A stretch of 64,000 nt of DNA from Ruegeria intermedia. Its GTDB lineage: Bacteria; Pseudomonadota; Alphaproteobacteria; Rhodobacterales; Rhodobacteraceae. The notes under the pieces were generated by a model. The model was not told the origin of the DNA. It ran no database searches and saw only the letters and a program-made list of their open reading frames with translations. This document shows, one piece after another, positions 55,143 to 64,000 of this stretch; positions within the stretch are counted from its first letter, which is position 1, and each line of letters begins with the position of its first letter. The position numbers and the translations under genes are program-made. The stretch is taken from the NCBI RefSeq assembly GCF_900129345.1, contig NZ_FQVK01000002.1, positions 124,001 to 188,000 of the forward strand. Reading direction: 5' to 3'.

Positions 55143-57430
55143 CTTTGGCCTGCTTTCAGTGAGTTGGTTTTTATTGCCTGTTTCTGCGGCGCTGCGGCCG
55201 GGACCGCGTCGGTCAACGGCAAGCGGATCACGGCCATCGCGCCAAAATGGTCCTGTCCGGCGAACACGGGGGCATCTTCGAGGGTCAGCGAACCGCCGTG
55301 TTCTTCAATGATCTTCTTGACGATGGGCAGGCCCAGCCCCGTCCCCTCGTCGCGGGTGGTCACATAGGGTTCGAACAGCTTGGCCCGATCCTCGGGCAGA
55401 CCGACCCCGTTGTCCGCGATGGTGATCTGAACCCCGTCATCAATCGTTTCCAGCGCAACGCGGATCTGCGGCTTCAGGTTTTCGGGCGCGCCCTTTTCCT
55501 TCAGTGTTTCAATCGCTTCGCCGGCATTCTTGATCAGGTTCGTCAAGGCCTGGCTCAGCATGGTCGCATCCACGTCGGCCAGCACCGGCCGATCCGGCAG
55601 ATCCGCCGTGATCTCGACTTCCGGCTGCCCGGCCTGTTGCAGCAAGACCGCCTCGCCGACAAGAGTGACGACATCCTCCTGGCGCCGGTCCGGTTCGGGC
55701 ATCCGCGCGAATTTCGAGAACTCGTCCACGATTCGGCGCAGGTCGTTGGTCTGGCGCACGATCACATCGGTCATGGATTCCAGCGTGGCGCCGTCCTCGG
55801 GCTCCAGCTTGCGGGCGAACTTGCGTTTGATGCGCTCGGCGCTCAGCTGGATCGGGGTCAGCGGGTTCTTGATCTCGTGCGCGATCCGGCGCGCCACGTC
55901 GCCCCAGGCCGCCATCCGCTGAGCGCTGACCAGGTCTGTCACGTCGTCGAACGCCACCACATAGCCTTCAAGGCGGCCATCCTCGCCGCGACGCGTGGCC
56001 ATGCGCACCAGCAGGTTCTCCAGCCGCCCCTTGCGGATCACCTTGACCTCGCCCTGGACGGCCTCCTGCCCGCTTTCCTTCAATTTCTCGAACAACGGCA
56101 GAAATTCGGGCACGGCAATGCCGATCGGCGGATGCCGGTCGCTGCCGGACCAGTCCAGCAGCCGTTCGGCCGACCGGTTCACGAATGTCACCCGCCCGTC
56201 CGGATCGACCCCGACAACGCCCGACGTGACCGAGCTGAGCACCGAATCGAACAGCCGCCGCCGGCTTTCGATCTGGCGGGTGTTTTCCAGCAACGTATCC
56301 CGCTGCGCCTTCAATTGCCGGGTCATCTGGTTGAAATAACGGCCCAGCATGGAAATCTCGTCATCGCCGGATTCTTCGATGACCTGCACGTCCAGATCAC
56401 CGGCCCCGACCCGTTGCGCGGCGGTGGTCAGTCGCCCCACCGGGCGCGACAGACGTTCGGCGAACCACATGCCCAGCGACACCGCTGCCAGGATCAGGAT
56501 CAGCGCAAAGCCCAGATACAGCAGGCCGAATTCGAACAGGACCCGGCCCCGTTCGCGTTCGAGCTGTTGGTAGAACTGGGCGGTTTCCTTGGTGTCGTCC
56601 AACAGAGTCAGCAACCGCCCGTCGACTGCGCGGCTGACATACAGGTACCGGTCGGGAAAGGCCTCCAACGGGACCAGAGCGCGGAACTCGTCGTTGGGCC
56701 AGTCGGCGATGACCAGATGGCCCTGCGCGCGCGCCTGCTCGAACTGCTGCGGAGTGGGTCGTTCATAGTTGAACAGATAGGACCGGTCCCCCCGGGCCCG
56801 GATCTCGCCGCTGCCGTCGATGACATAGGCTTCGCGCAGGCCGCGTTGGATCTGGGCCTGCCCCTGCGCCAGCACCTCGCGCAGTTCCCCATCCGAGATG
56901 AAGAAATCCAGCGAGCGTGCATTGTCCAGAAACCGGGCCAGCACAAGCGCATCCTGCGTCAGGCCCTGCCGGTGCTCCTGCTCATAGGCTTCGGCCGCCG
57001 TCAGCGACGAGCCCACCACCTGCCGCACCCGGTCCGAGAACCAGCCTTCGAGCCCGATATTCACCGTCAGGCCGGCAAAGATTGCCACGATCACCGTGGG
57101 CACCAGCGCCAGCAGCGTGAAGGCGCCGATCAGCCGCAGGTGCAGGCGGGACCCCGCCGATTTCGCACGCCGCGCGGCAATCAGGCGACCCAACTGGTTG
57201 AGCACCAGGGCCGCCACGACAAGAACGTACACCAGATCCGCCAGAAGGATCAGCCGCAGCGACGGCGCGGTCGCGCCCAGATCGAACGGCCCGATCACCA
57301 GATAGGTCGCCAAGGCCAGGGCCGGCCCCAGAACCACCAGACCCAACGTGCCGAAATTGCGCAGCTTTCGGGACTTCCGCCACCGATCCAGGATAACCAT
57401 CGGCCGGTTCTGTGCCCTGGTTGCCACCAT
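55139..57430 (-). CDS. ntrY: NtrY sensor histidine kinase
   Basis: 763 aa membrane kinase. Three or four N-terminal helices to about residue 120, a periplasmic region, another helix near 300-320 (FGLLYLGFALILILAAVSLG), HAMP, PAS (about 380-490), then the H-box [13 protein letters not shown] near residue 515 and an ATPase domain with NLIKNAGEA and GTGLGLPIV. The layout is typical of NtrY in alphaproteobacteria. It follows ntrC by 96 bases and overlaps ntrX by ATGA. Confidence 0.95.
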   Translation of the reverse strand: MVATRAQNRPMVILDRWRKSRKLRNFGTLGLVVLGPALALATYLVIGPFDLGATAPSLRLILLADLVYVLVVAALVLNQLGRLIAARRAKSAGSRLHLRLIGAFTLLALVPTVIVAIFAGLTVNIGLEGWFSDRVRQVVGSSLTAAEAYEQEHRQGLTQDALVLARFLDNARSLDFFISDGELREVLAQGQAQIQRGLREAYVIDGSGEIRARGDRSYLFNYERPTPQQFEQARAQGHLVIADWPNDEFRALVPLEAFPDRYLYVSRAVDGRLLTLLDDTKETAQFYQQLERERGRVLFEFGLLYLGFALILILAAVSLGMWFAERLSRPVGRLTTAAQRVGAGDLDVQVIEESGDDEISMLGRYFNQMTRQLKAQRDTLLENTRQIESRRRLFDSVLSSVTSGVVGVDPDGRVTFVNRSAERLLDWSGSDRHPPIGIAVPEFLPLFEKLKESGQEAVQGEVKVIRKGRLENLLVRMATRRGEDGRLEGYVVAFDDVTDLVSAQRMAAWGDVARRIAHEIKNPLTPIQLSAERIKRKFARKLEPEDGATLESMTDVIVRQTNDLRRIVDEFSKFARMPEPDRRQEDVVTLVGEAVLLQQAGQPEVEITADLPDRPVLADVDATMLSQALTNLIKNAGEAIETLKEKGAPENLKPQIRVALETIDDGVQITIADNGVGLPEDRAKLFEPYVTTRDEGTGLGLPIVKKIIEEHGGSLTLEDAPVFAGQDHFGAMAVIRLPLTDAVPAAAPQKQAIKTNSLKAGQR

Positions 57431-57526
57431 CTGCCCTCATCCTGATGTGCCGCTTGCGCGACTTACCGCCATATGTCGTGGTCCTTGCCGGGCGCATGCC
57501 CGGATGCCACGTTTTGTGTGGCGATA

Positions 57527-58894
57527 TTACATCAGTTTACGGCGACGTGTCACCTGAATATCGAGATCGGTGATCTTTTTGCGCAGCGTATTCCGGTTGA
57601 TCCCCAAAAGATCGGCGCATTTCGCCTGGTTTCCGCCCGTGGCCTCCAGCGCGATTTCGATCAGCGGCGCCTCGACCTCGCGCAGGATGCGCTGGTACAG
57701 GCCCGGCGGCGGCAGCATGTTTCCATGCAGGTCGAAATACCGCCGCAGGTGGCGCGCGACCGACGACGACAGCTTCTCGCGCTCGCCCCCGCCCAGCAGA
57801 GGCTCGGCCTCGGGCTGGCTGCCCAGAACCGCCTCGACCTCGGCCTTGGTGATCTCGTCGGACCGGCTGGTCAGGCTCAGCCGTCGGATGGCGTTCTCCA
57901 GCTGACGCACGTTGCCCGGCCAGGAATAGCGGCGCACCAGTCCGACCGCCTCGGGCCCCAGCCAGCGTTTCGAACCGGTGTCGCGCTCGTCCCGCGCCAG
58001 AAAATGCTCGGCCAGCAGCGGGATGTCGTCGACGCGCTCGCGCAGGGCGGGCACCTGGATCGTGGCCCCGCTCAGGCGGTAATACAGGTCCTGTCGGATC
58101 TGACCGCGCTCCATCGCCTCGGTCAGGTCGGCCTGGCTGGTGGCCATGAAGCGCGGAACGTGATCGCCGGGCGTGTCCATCATCCGCACGATACGAGCCT
58201 GGATTTCGTCGTCTAGATCGCCGATCTCGTCGAACAGAAGGGTTCCGCCCCGCACCCGCGCCATGACGCGCGCGGGGCCTTCAAGGTCGATCAGATCCGC
58301 GGAGTTGGCCGTCACGAAGGGCAGCGTGCGCCGGTCCGAGAAATCGTGAATGGCCTGCGCGATCAATGACTTGCCGGTGCCGCTTTCGCCCGAGATCAGC
58401 ACCGACAGATCCGTATTCATCACCCGCGCGACCAGACGGTACAGCGCCTGCATCGCCGGGGTACGACCGACCAGCGGCAGGTCGTCGGGGCGCTCTTCGC
58501 TCGGGGTATCCGGCTCGGATCGTGCGCGCTGCTTGCGCTCGAGCGCGCGGGCGGTGCGCTTCATCAGGTCCGGCAGGTCGAACGGCTTGGGCAGGTAGTC
58601 ATAGGCATCCGCCTCGGCCGCCTGGATCGCCGTCATGATCGTGTTCTGAGCCGAGATCACGATCACCGGCAGGCCCGGCCGATCCTGTGCGATCTTGGGC
58701 AGCATTTCCAGCCCGTTGCCATCGGGCATGACCACGTCCGAGATCACCACGTCGCCCTTGCCCTCGCCGACCCAGCGCATCAGCGTCGTCAGGGACGAGG
58801 TCGCATGCACCTTGCAGCCCGCCCGCGTCAGGGCCTGGGTCAGAACCGTCCGGATCGTTCTGTCATCATCTGCAACCAGTACCGTGCCATCCAT
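57527..58894 (-). CDS. ntrC: NtrC response regulator (GAFTGA-less)
   Basis: 455 aa. Receiver with D53 ([11 protein letters not shown]), AAA+ domain with Walker A GESGTGKS and Walker [12 protein letters not shown], and a C-terminal Fis-type helix-turn-helix ([20 protein letters not shown]). The central region is shortened, going from [15 protein letters not shown] straight to Walker B, with no GAFTGA loop. That matches Rhodobacter NtrC, which activates sigma-70 promoters (established knowledge). AGGAGA lies seven bases before the ATG. Partner kinase NtrB is encoded just upstream. Confidence 0.96.
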   Translation of the reverse strand: MDGTVLVADDDRTIRTVLTQALTRAGCKVHATSSLTTLMRWVGEGKGDVVISDVVMPDGNGLEMLPKIAQDRPGLPVIVISAQNTIMTAIQAAEADAYDYLPKPFDLPDLMKRTARALERKQRARSEPDTPSEERPDDLPLVGRTPAMQALYRLVARVMNTDLSVLISGESGTGKSLIAQAIHDFSDRRTLPFVTANSADLIDLEGPARVMARVRGGTLLFDEIGDLDDEIQARIVRMMDTPGDHVPRFMATSQADLTEAMERGQIRQDLYYRLSGATIQVPALRERVDDIPLLAEHFLARDERDTGSKRWLGPEAVGLVRRYSWPGNVRQLENAIRRLSLTSRSDEITKAEVEAVLGSQPEAEPLLGGGEREKLSSSVARHLRRYFDLHGNMLPPPGLYQRILREVEAPLIEIALEATGGNQAKCADLLGINRNTLRKKITDLDIQVTRRRKLM

Positions 58895-58910
58895 CTGGTG
58901 TTCTCCTAGA

Positions 58911-59986
58911 CTATTCTTTGTCCGGCCTTGCCTCGCGCGGCGCGCGGCGCAGCGACAGCCGGAAAACCGTCCGCCCCGGCACCGACTCGGCCGTGATCCA
59001 ACCGTCGTGGTCGGACACGATCTTGCTGACCAGCGCCAAACCCAGCCCGGTGCCGTTTTCCTTGCCGGAAACGAAAGGGTCGAAAATGTCGCTGCGGATG
59101 TCCTCGGGCAGGCCCGGGCCATCGTCGATGATCTCGATCTGCAGCGGCAGCGAGTGGCCCGAGCCGTCACTGCGCCGCAGACGGAAGGAATGTTCGAAAT
59201 AGGTGTGCAGGCGGATCGTTCCGCCCTCGGGGCCGGCGGCCTCGGAGGCGTTCTTGAGCAGGTTCAGAACCACCTGCAACAGCTGATCCGGGTCACCATA
59301 GGCCAGCGGCAGCGAAGGGTCGTAATCCTCGATGATGGTCATGTCAGCGCCAAAGCCCAGCAGCGCCGAGCGGCGCGCGCGGTCCAGAACGTCGTGGATG
59401 TTGACCGGCTTGAACTCGGGCCGCGAGAGGTTTCCGAACTGCTCGACCTGTTCGAGCAGCTTCACGATACGGCGACTCTCGGCCACGATAAGATCCGTTA
59501 ACTCAAGGTCTTGCGGGCCGATATTCATGCTCAGCAACTGTGCGGCACCGGTGATCCCGGCCAGCGGGTTCTTGATTTCATGCGCCAGCATCTCGGCCAT
59601 GCCGATCGCCGATTGCGCCGCCGATTTGACCGTGTTGCCGCGGGTCATGCGGCTGGCCAGTTCGCGCGGCGAGACGATCATGATCATCGACCCCGGATGC
59701 CCAAGCAGAGGCGCGATCTGCAGCGCGCATTGCAGCGGCGCGCGATTGCCCGAACCCACGTCCACGTCATTCACGAACAGCGGCGTGCCCTGAGCGCGGG
59801 CGCGCGTAAAAGCCTCTTCCAGCGGCGCGTCCACGGCGATCTGGTCCCAGACCGGATGCCCGACCACCGATTTGCGCGAAGCGTTCAGGAACCCCTCACC
59901 CGAGGAATTGACGTCGGCGATGCGGTCCTCGGGGTCGATGATGAAGGCCGGAACCGGCAGCGAGGCCCACAAGACCTGATCGGAAA

Positions 59987-59990
<4 letters not shown>
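58911..59990 (-). CDS. ntrB: NtrB (GlnL) nitrogen sensor kinase
   Basis: 359 aa soluble kinase/phosphatase for NtrC, controlled by PII proteins. An N-terminal PAS domain ([21 protein letters not shown]) precedes the H-box [13 protein letters not shown] with H137, and the ATPase domain shows [16 protein letters not shown] and GTGLGLALV. The ATG overlaps the dusB stop (ATGA), as in the classic nifR3-ntrB-ntrC operon of Rhodobacter. Confidence 0.96.
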
Positions 59991-61003
<1,013 letters not shown>

Positions 61004-61155
61004 ATCGAATCCGGCGCGTATGAACAACAAAACCACGGCCTGCAAGCCCGCAAAATCATCATCTGCCTATTTTTTAATCAGGTGACCGCGAGTGATTGCC
61101 TCTGCTTTCACCGCCGCCTAAACACAGAAGCCAAACGAGGGTCGGAAATTCAGAC

Positions 61156-62286
61156 ATGACAACCGCCACCATCATCGTCGCCGCCGGGCGCGGCCTGCGC
61201 GCCGGAGGGGGCCAGCCCAAGCAGTGGCGCCCCTTGGCCGGGCGGCGCGTGGCCGACTGGACGATCGACCGGATCAAGGCGCAGGTGCCGCTGGTCGTGC
61301 TGGTCCTGTCCCCCGATGACCCCGAGGCCTGGGCGGAATTCGCCGACAGCGGCCTGATTCTTGCGCCCGGCGGCGCCGACCGGGCAGAATCCGTTCGCAA
61401 CGGGTTGCAGGCTCTGGCCGATCGCGGCGTCAGCAAGGTTCTGATTCATGACGTGGCCCGGCCCTGTGTCAGCGCGCGGGTCATTGGTGACGTGCTGGCG
61501 GCCCTCGACACCCACGCCGCCGCGGCGCCGGGGCTGCCGGTCACCGATGCGCTGTGGACCGGAGAGAACGACCAGGTCACCGGCACCCGAGATCGCACGG
61601 GCCTGTTTGCCGCGCAGACGCCGCAGGGGTTCCGCTATGACGCCATCGTCGCCGCGCATGCGGCGCATCCCGGAGGGGCCGCCGACGATGTCGAGGTGGC
61701 CCGGGCCGCCGGTCTTGACGTGGCCATCGTGCCGGGCGACGCGGACAATCTGAAAATCACACGGCCCGAGGATTTTGCCCGGGCCGAACGGATATTGAGG
61801 TCAGACATGGATGTAAGGCTGGGCAACGGATATGACGTGCACCGGTTCGGGCCGGGCGATCACGTGATCCTGTGCGGCGTCGAGATCCCGCATGATCGGG
61901 GGCTGCAGGGCCATTCCGACGCGGATGTGGGCATGCACGCCGTCACCGACGCGATCTATGGCGCGCTGGCACAGGGCGATATCGGTCAGCACTTTCCCCC
62001 ATCCGACCCACAGTGGAAAGGCGCCGCCAGCGAGATCTTTCTGCGCCATGCGGTGGATCTGGCCGCGCGCATGGGCTTTCGCATCTCGAACATCGACTGC
62101 ACGCTGGTCTGCGAATACCCCAAGATCGGCCCGCACGCCGCGGCGATGCGGCAGAAAATGGGCGAAATCATGGGGCTGGAGGCCGACCGTGTGTCGATCA
62201 AGGCCACCACGTCCGAGCGGCTGGGCTTTACCGGCCGCAAGGAAGGCATCGCCGCTATCGCGACCGCCTGCCTGGTGAAGCCATGA
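61156..62286 (+). CDS. ispDF: Bifunctional IspD/IspF (MEP pathway)
   Basis: 376 aa fusion. The IspD half (1-~215) has [16 protein letters not shown] and HDVARPC, making CDP-methylerythritol; the IspF half begins around M218 with GNGYDVHRF (D225 and H227 as metal ligands), [11 protein letters not shown], and ends [18 protein letters not shown], making the cyclodiphosphate. Fusion of the two non-consecutive MEP-pathway steps is typical of alphaproteobacteria. Divergent from the dusB-ntr operon; overlaps pgpA by ATGA. Confidence 0.96.
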   Translation: MTTATIIVAAGRGLRAGGGQPKQWRPLAGRRVADWTIDRIKAQVPLVVLVLSPDDPEAWAEFADSGLILAPGGADRAESVRNGLQALADRGVSKVLIHDVARPCVSARVIGDVLAALDTHAAAAPGLPVTDALWTGENDQVTGTRDRTGLFAAQTPQGFRYDAIVAAHAAHPGGAADDVEVARAAGLDVAIVPGDADNLKITRPEDFARAERILRSDMDVRLGNGYDVHRFGPGDHVILCGVEIPHDRGLQGHSDADVGMHAVTDAIYGALAQGDIGQHFPPSDPQWKGAASEIFLRHAVDLAARMGFRISNIDCTLVCEYPKIGPHAAAMRQKMGEIMGLEADRVSIKATTSERLGFTGRKEGIAAIATACLVKP

Positions 62287-62780
62287 CTCTGGCGCGCCTG
62301 ATCGGAACCGTGGGCGGGGTCGGATATCTGCGCCCTGCCCCCGGCACCTGGGGCTCGCTGGCCGCCCTGCCTTTGGCCTTGGCGCTGCACCTGCTGGGCG
62401 GCTTCCCGCTGCTGGCCGTCGCCACTGTCGCCGTCTTGGTGGCCGGCACCTGGGCCACGGGCGTCATGACCGCCAGGCAGGACGATCACGACCCTTCGGA
62501 GATCGTCATCGACGAGGTCGCGGGCCAATTCATCGCCATCTGGGCCGTGTCTTATCCCGCCTGGGCGCATGACATCGCGGTCACCGCCCTGTGGCCGGGC
62601 TGGATCGCTGCGTTCTTGCTGTTCCGCCTGTTCGACATCACCAAACCCGGCCCCATCGGCTGGGCCGACCGGCGCGGCGACCCCTTTGGCGTGATGCTGG
62701 ACGACGTGATCGCGGGCGCGTTCGCGGCCGTGGGTGTTCTGATCCTGGCCGGGATCGCACATGGAGTACTGGGCCTATGA
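62283..62780 (+). CDS. pgpA: Phosphatidylglycerophosphatase A
   Basis: 165 aa membrane phosphatase making phosphatidylglycerol. Family motifs are [25 protein letters not shown] and [16 protein letters not shown]...[10 protein letters not shown], with about four hydrophobic helices. ATGA overlaps at both ends place it in one coupled unit with ispDF and pncC. Confidence 0.95.
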   Translation: MTLARLIGTVGGVGYLRPAPGTWGSLAALPLALALHLLGGFPLLAVATVAVLVAGTWATGVMTARQDDHDPSEIVIDEVAGQFIAIWAVSYPAWAHDIAVTALWPGWIAAFLLFRLFDITKPGPIGWADRRGDPFGVMLDDVIAGAFAAVGVLILAGIAHGVLGL

Positions 62781-63253
62781 CCGTCGCCGAACTGCTCGAC
62801 CGCGCCAAGGCGCTGAACGTCATGATCGCCACAGCAGAAAGTTGCACGGGCGGCATGGTCGCCGCCGCGCTGACCGACATTCCCGGCAGCTCGGCCGTGG
62901 TTGACCGAGGCTTCGTCACCTATACCAACGCCGCCAAGCAGGACATGCTGGGCGTGCGTGCCGAGACGCTGGAGGCCCATGGCGCCGTTTCTGAAGAGGT
63001 CGCCCGCGAGATGGCCGAGGGTGCGCTGGCGCATTCCCAGGCGCAGCTTGCGGTCTCGATCACCGGCATCGCGGGGCCCGGCGGGTCCGAGTTCAAGCCC
63101 GAGGGCCGGGTCTGTTTCGGCCTTGCCGTCACAGGCCGCCCCACCCTGACCGAAACCGTCGAGTTCGGCGCCGCGGGCCGCGCCAATGTCAGACGCGCGG
63201 CGCGGGATCATGCGCTGAAACTGCTGGAAAACGGACTTTCCGAACTCGCCTAA
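62777..63253 (+). CDS. pncC: Nicotinamide-nucleotide amidase (CinA C-terminal type)
   Basis: 158 aa. It deamidates NMN to nicotinate mononucleotide in NAD recycling. The CinA-domain motifs are TAESCTGGM (catalytic Ser22), VTYTNAAKQDMLGV, and SITGIAGPGGSEFKPEGRV cut at SITGIAGPGG then KPEGRV. It is the stand-alone form without the N-terminal CinA domain. ATGA overlap with pgpA. Confidence 0.94.
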   Translation: MTVAELLDRAKALNVMIATAESCTGGMVAAALTDIPGSSAVVDRGFVTYTNAAKQDMLGVRAETLEAHGAVSEEVAREMAEGALAHSQAQLAVSITGIAGPGGSEFKPEGRVCFGLAVTGRPTLTETVEFGAAGRANVRRAARDHALKLLENGLSELA

Positions 63254-63432
63254 ATTTCTGGCACCCGCCCGGATACGGCGCACTTTTTGTCACCACTTGG
63301 AGAAAGGACGCCAAAACAGGCACCTTTTTCACACCCTGCCTCTTTTTTCCTCGGCGCCCGTTCGGTTGAACCCACGGCACGTCACTCACACCGCGCCCCT
63401 TGGCGCAGCATCAGGAAAGAGGAGAACGGCCC

Positions 63433-64000
63433 AATGAACGGAGCCGATACCGCCTGGATCATCGTCGCGACGGCGCTGGTCCTGTTCATGACCTTGCCGG
63501 GCCTGGCCCTGTTCTATGGCGGGCTGGTGCGCGCCCGCAACGTGCTGAGCGTTTTCATGCACTGCTTCGCGATCGCCTGTCTGATGAGCATCCTGTGGCT
63601 GGTCGCGGGGTATTCAATCGCCTTCGGCGACGGCGGTTCCGGCCTGTGGGGCGGGCTGGGCAAGGCGTTTCTGAACGGCGTCGATGCCGACAGCCTGTCG
63701 GGCACCCTGCCCGAGGTGCTGTTCTTTGCCTTCCAGATGACCTTTGCCATCATCACCCCGGCCCTGATCGTCGGCGCCTATGTGGAACGCGTGGGCTTTG
63801 GTTTCGTGCTGGTCTTCTCGGGGCTGTGGATGCTGCTGTGCTATGCGCCGGTTGTGCATTGGATCTGGGGCGGCGGCATCCTGACCGATGGCGGCATTCT
63901 GGGTGAAATCGGCGTGCGCGACTTTGCCGGTGGCATCGTGGTGCACGAAACCGCCGGTCTGGCCGCTCTGATCATCGCGTGGGTCCTGGGGCCGCGCAAG
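63433..64000 (+). CDS. amt: Ammonium transporter, N-terminal part (runs off the window)
   Basis: First 189 residues, no stop before the window end. Amt/Mep/Rh channel-type transporter: helices start at TAWIIVATALVLFMTLPGLALFYGG (positions 6-30), the D163-FAGG-x3-H171 signature carries the structural Asp and first pore His equivalent to E. coli D160 and H168, and VERVGFGFVLVFSGLWM is family-like. AGGAG lies nine bases before the ATG. No glnK precedes it; 179 non-coding bases separate it from pncC. Nitrogen control by the nearby NtrBC is likely but not shown. Confidence 0.93.

Noticed and set aside
55247..57445. 732-codon plus-strand frame over ntrY
   Set aside because: NtrY on the other strand is complete with all kinase boxes; the frame is a GC-driven shadow.
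63254..63432. Sigma-54 promoter before the ammonium transporter
   Set aside because: TGGCAC occurs at 63260-63265, but the required TTGCA-like -12 element is not at the right distance (CGGAT instead).

Overview
The window is a high-GC, gene-dense piece of bacterial chromosome, almost certainly from an alphaproteobacterium of the Rhodobacteraceae (Roseobacter/Ruegeria-like group). The main evidence is the dusB-ntrB-ntrC-ntrY-ntrX order followed by trkA-trkH-hfq-hflX, an NtrC without the GAFTGA loop, a fused ispDF, Usg and Hint-domain proteins, and a probable DMSP-pathway acyl-CoA ligase (DmdB type). I see no phage, insertion sequence, CRISPR array or rRNA operon. It reads as core chromosome with a few accessory genes.

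Layout. 0-3 kb: a corrinoid protein and a DUF1638 protein (one-carbon/methyl transfer) separated by a Hint-domain protein, then SufE. 3-9.5 kb: a lipoprotein, RNase D, purM-purN, a CAU-anticodon tRNA, an orphan sensor kinase, a metallo-beta-lactamase-fold hydrolase and two identical tRNA-Asn genes with matching promoters. 9.5-15 kb: the minus-strand operon zwf-pgl-pgi, a terminator, then dmdB with a GntR-type palindrome in its leader. 15-23 kb: usg, gyrA, a secreted ClpP-fold/YARHG protein, an M32 carboxypeptidase, ctaA and a TrmJ-type tRNA methyltransferase. 24-33 kb: a degenerate ThiE-like protein, a membrane protein, psuK-psuG (pseudouridine salvage), DUF502, a patatin, 3-hydroxybutyrate dehydrogenase and a solitary peptide-type ABC binding protein. 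33-43 kb: an XRE-cupin regulator, an acyl-CoA synthetase coupled to a DsbA-like protein, a Bcr/CflA exporter, a TPR protein coupled to an SH3-like protein, and mfd. 43-49 kb: a four-helix membrane protein, hemB, a YSC84 lipoprotein, a membrane-anchored penicillin-acylase-family Ntn hydrolase and a SnoaL-like protein. 49-64 kb: hflX, hfq, trkH, trkA, ntrX, ntrY, ntrC, ntrB and dusB on the minus strand, then ispDF-pgpA-pncC on the plus strand and the start of an ammonium transporter that runs off the window.

How the genes work together. zwf-pgl-pgi feeds hexose phosphate into the Entner-Doudoroff/pentose phosphate routes. The ntr cluster senses nitrogen status, and the transporter near the right end is a natural target. 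trkA and trkH form one potassium uptake system. ispDF supplies isoprenoid precursors. psuK-psuG and dusB belong to RNA nucleoside metabolism. Many neighbours are translationally coupled by ATGA, GTGA or TGATG overlaps, which helped fix start codons.

I found no clearly new multi-gene system. The best leads are the DmdB gene with its palindromic operator, the secreted ClpP/YARHG protein with a dyad upstream, a minus-strand terminator in an AT-rich gap with no assigned gene, the ThiE-like protein lacking catalytic residues, and the His-rich TPR/SH3 pair.
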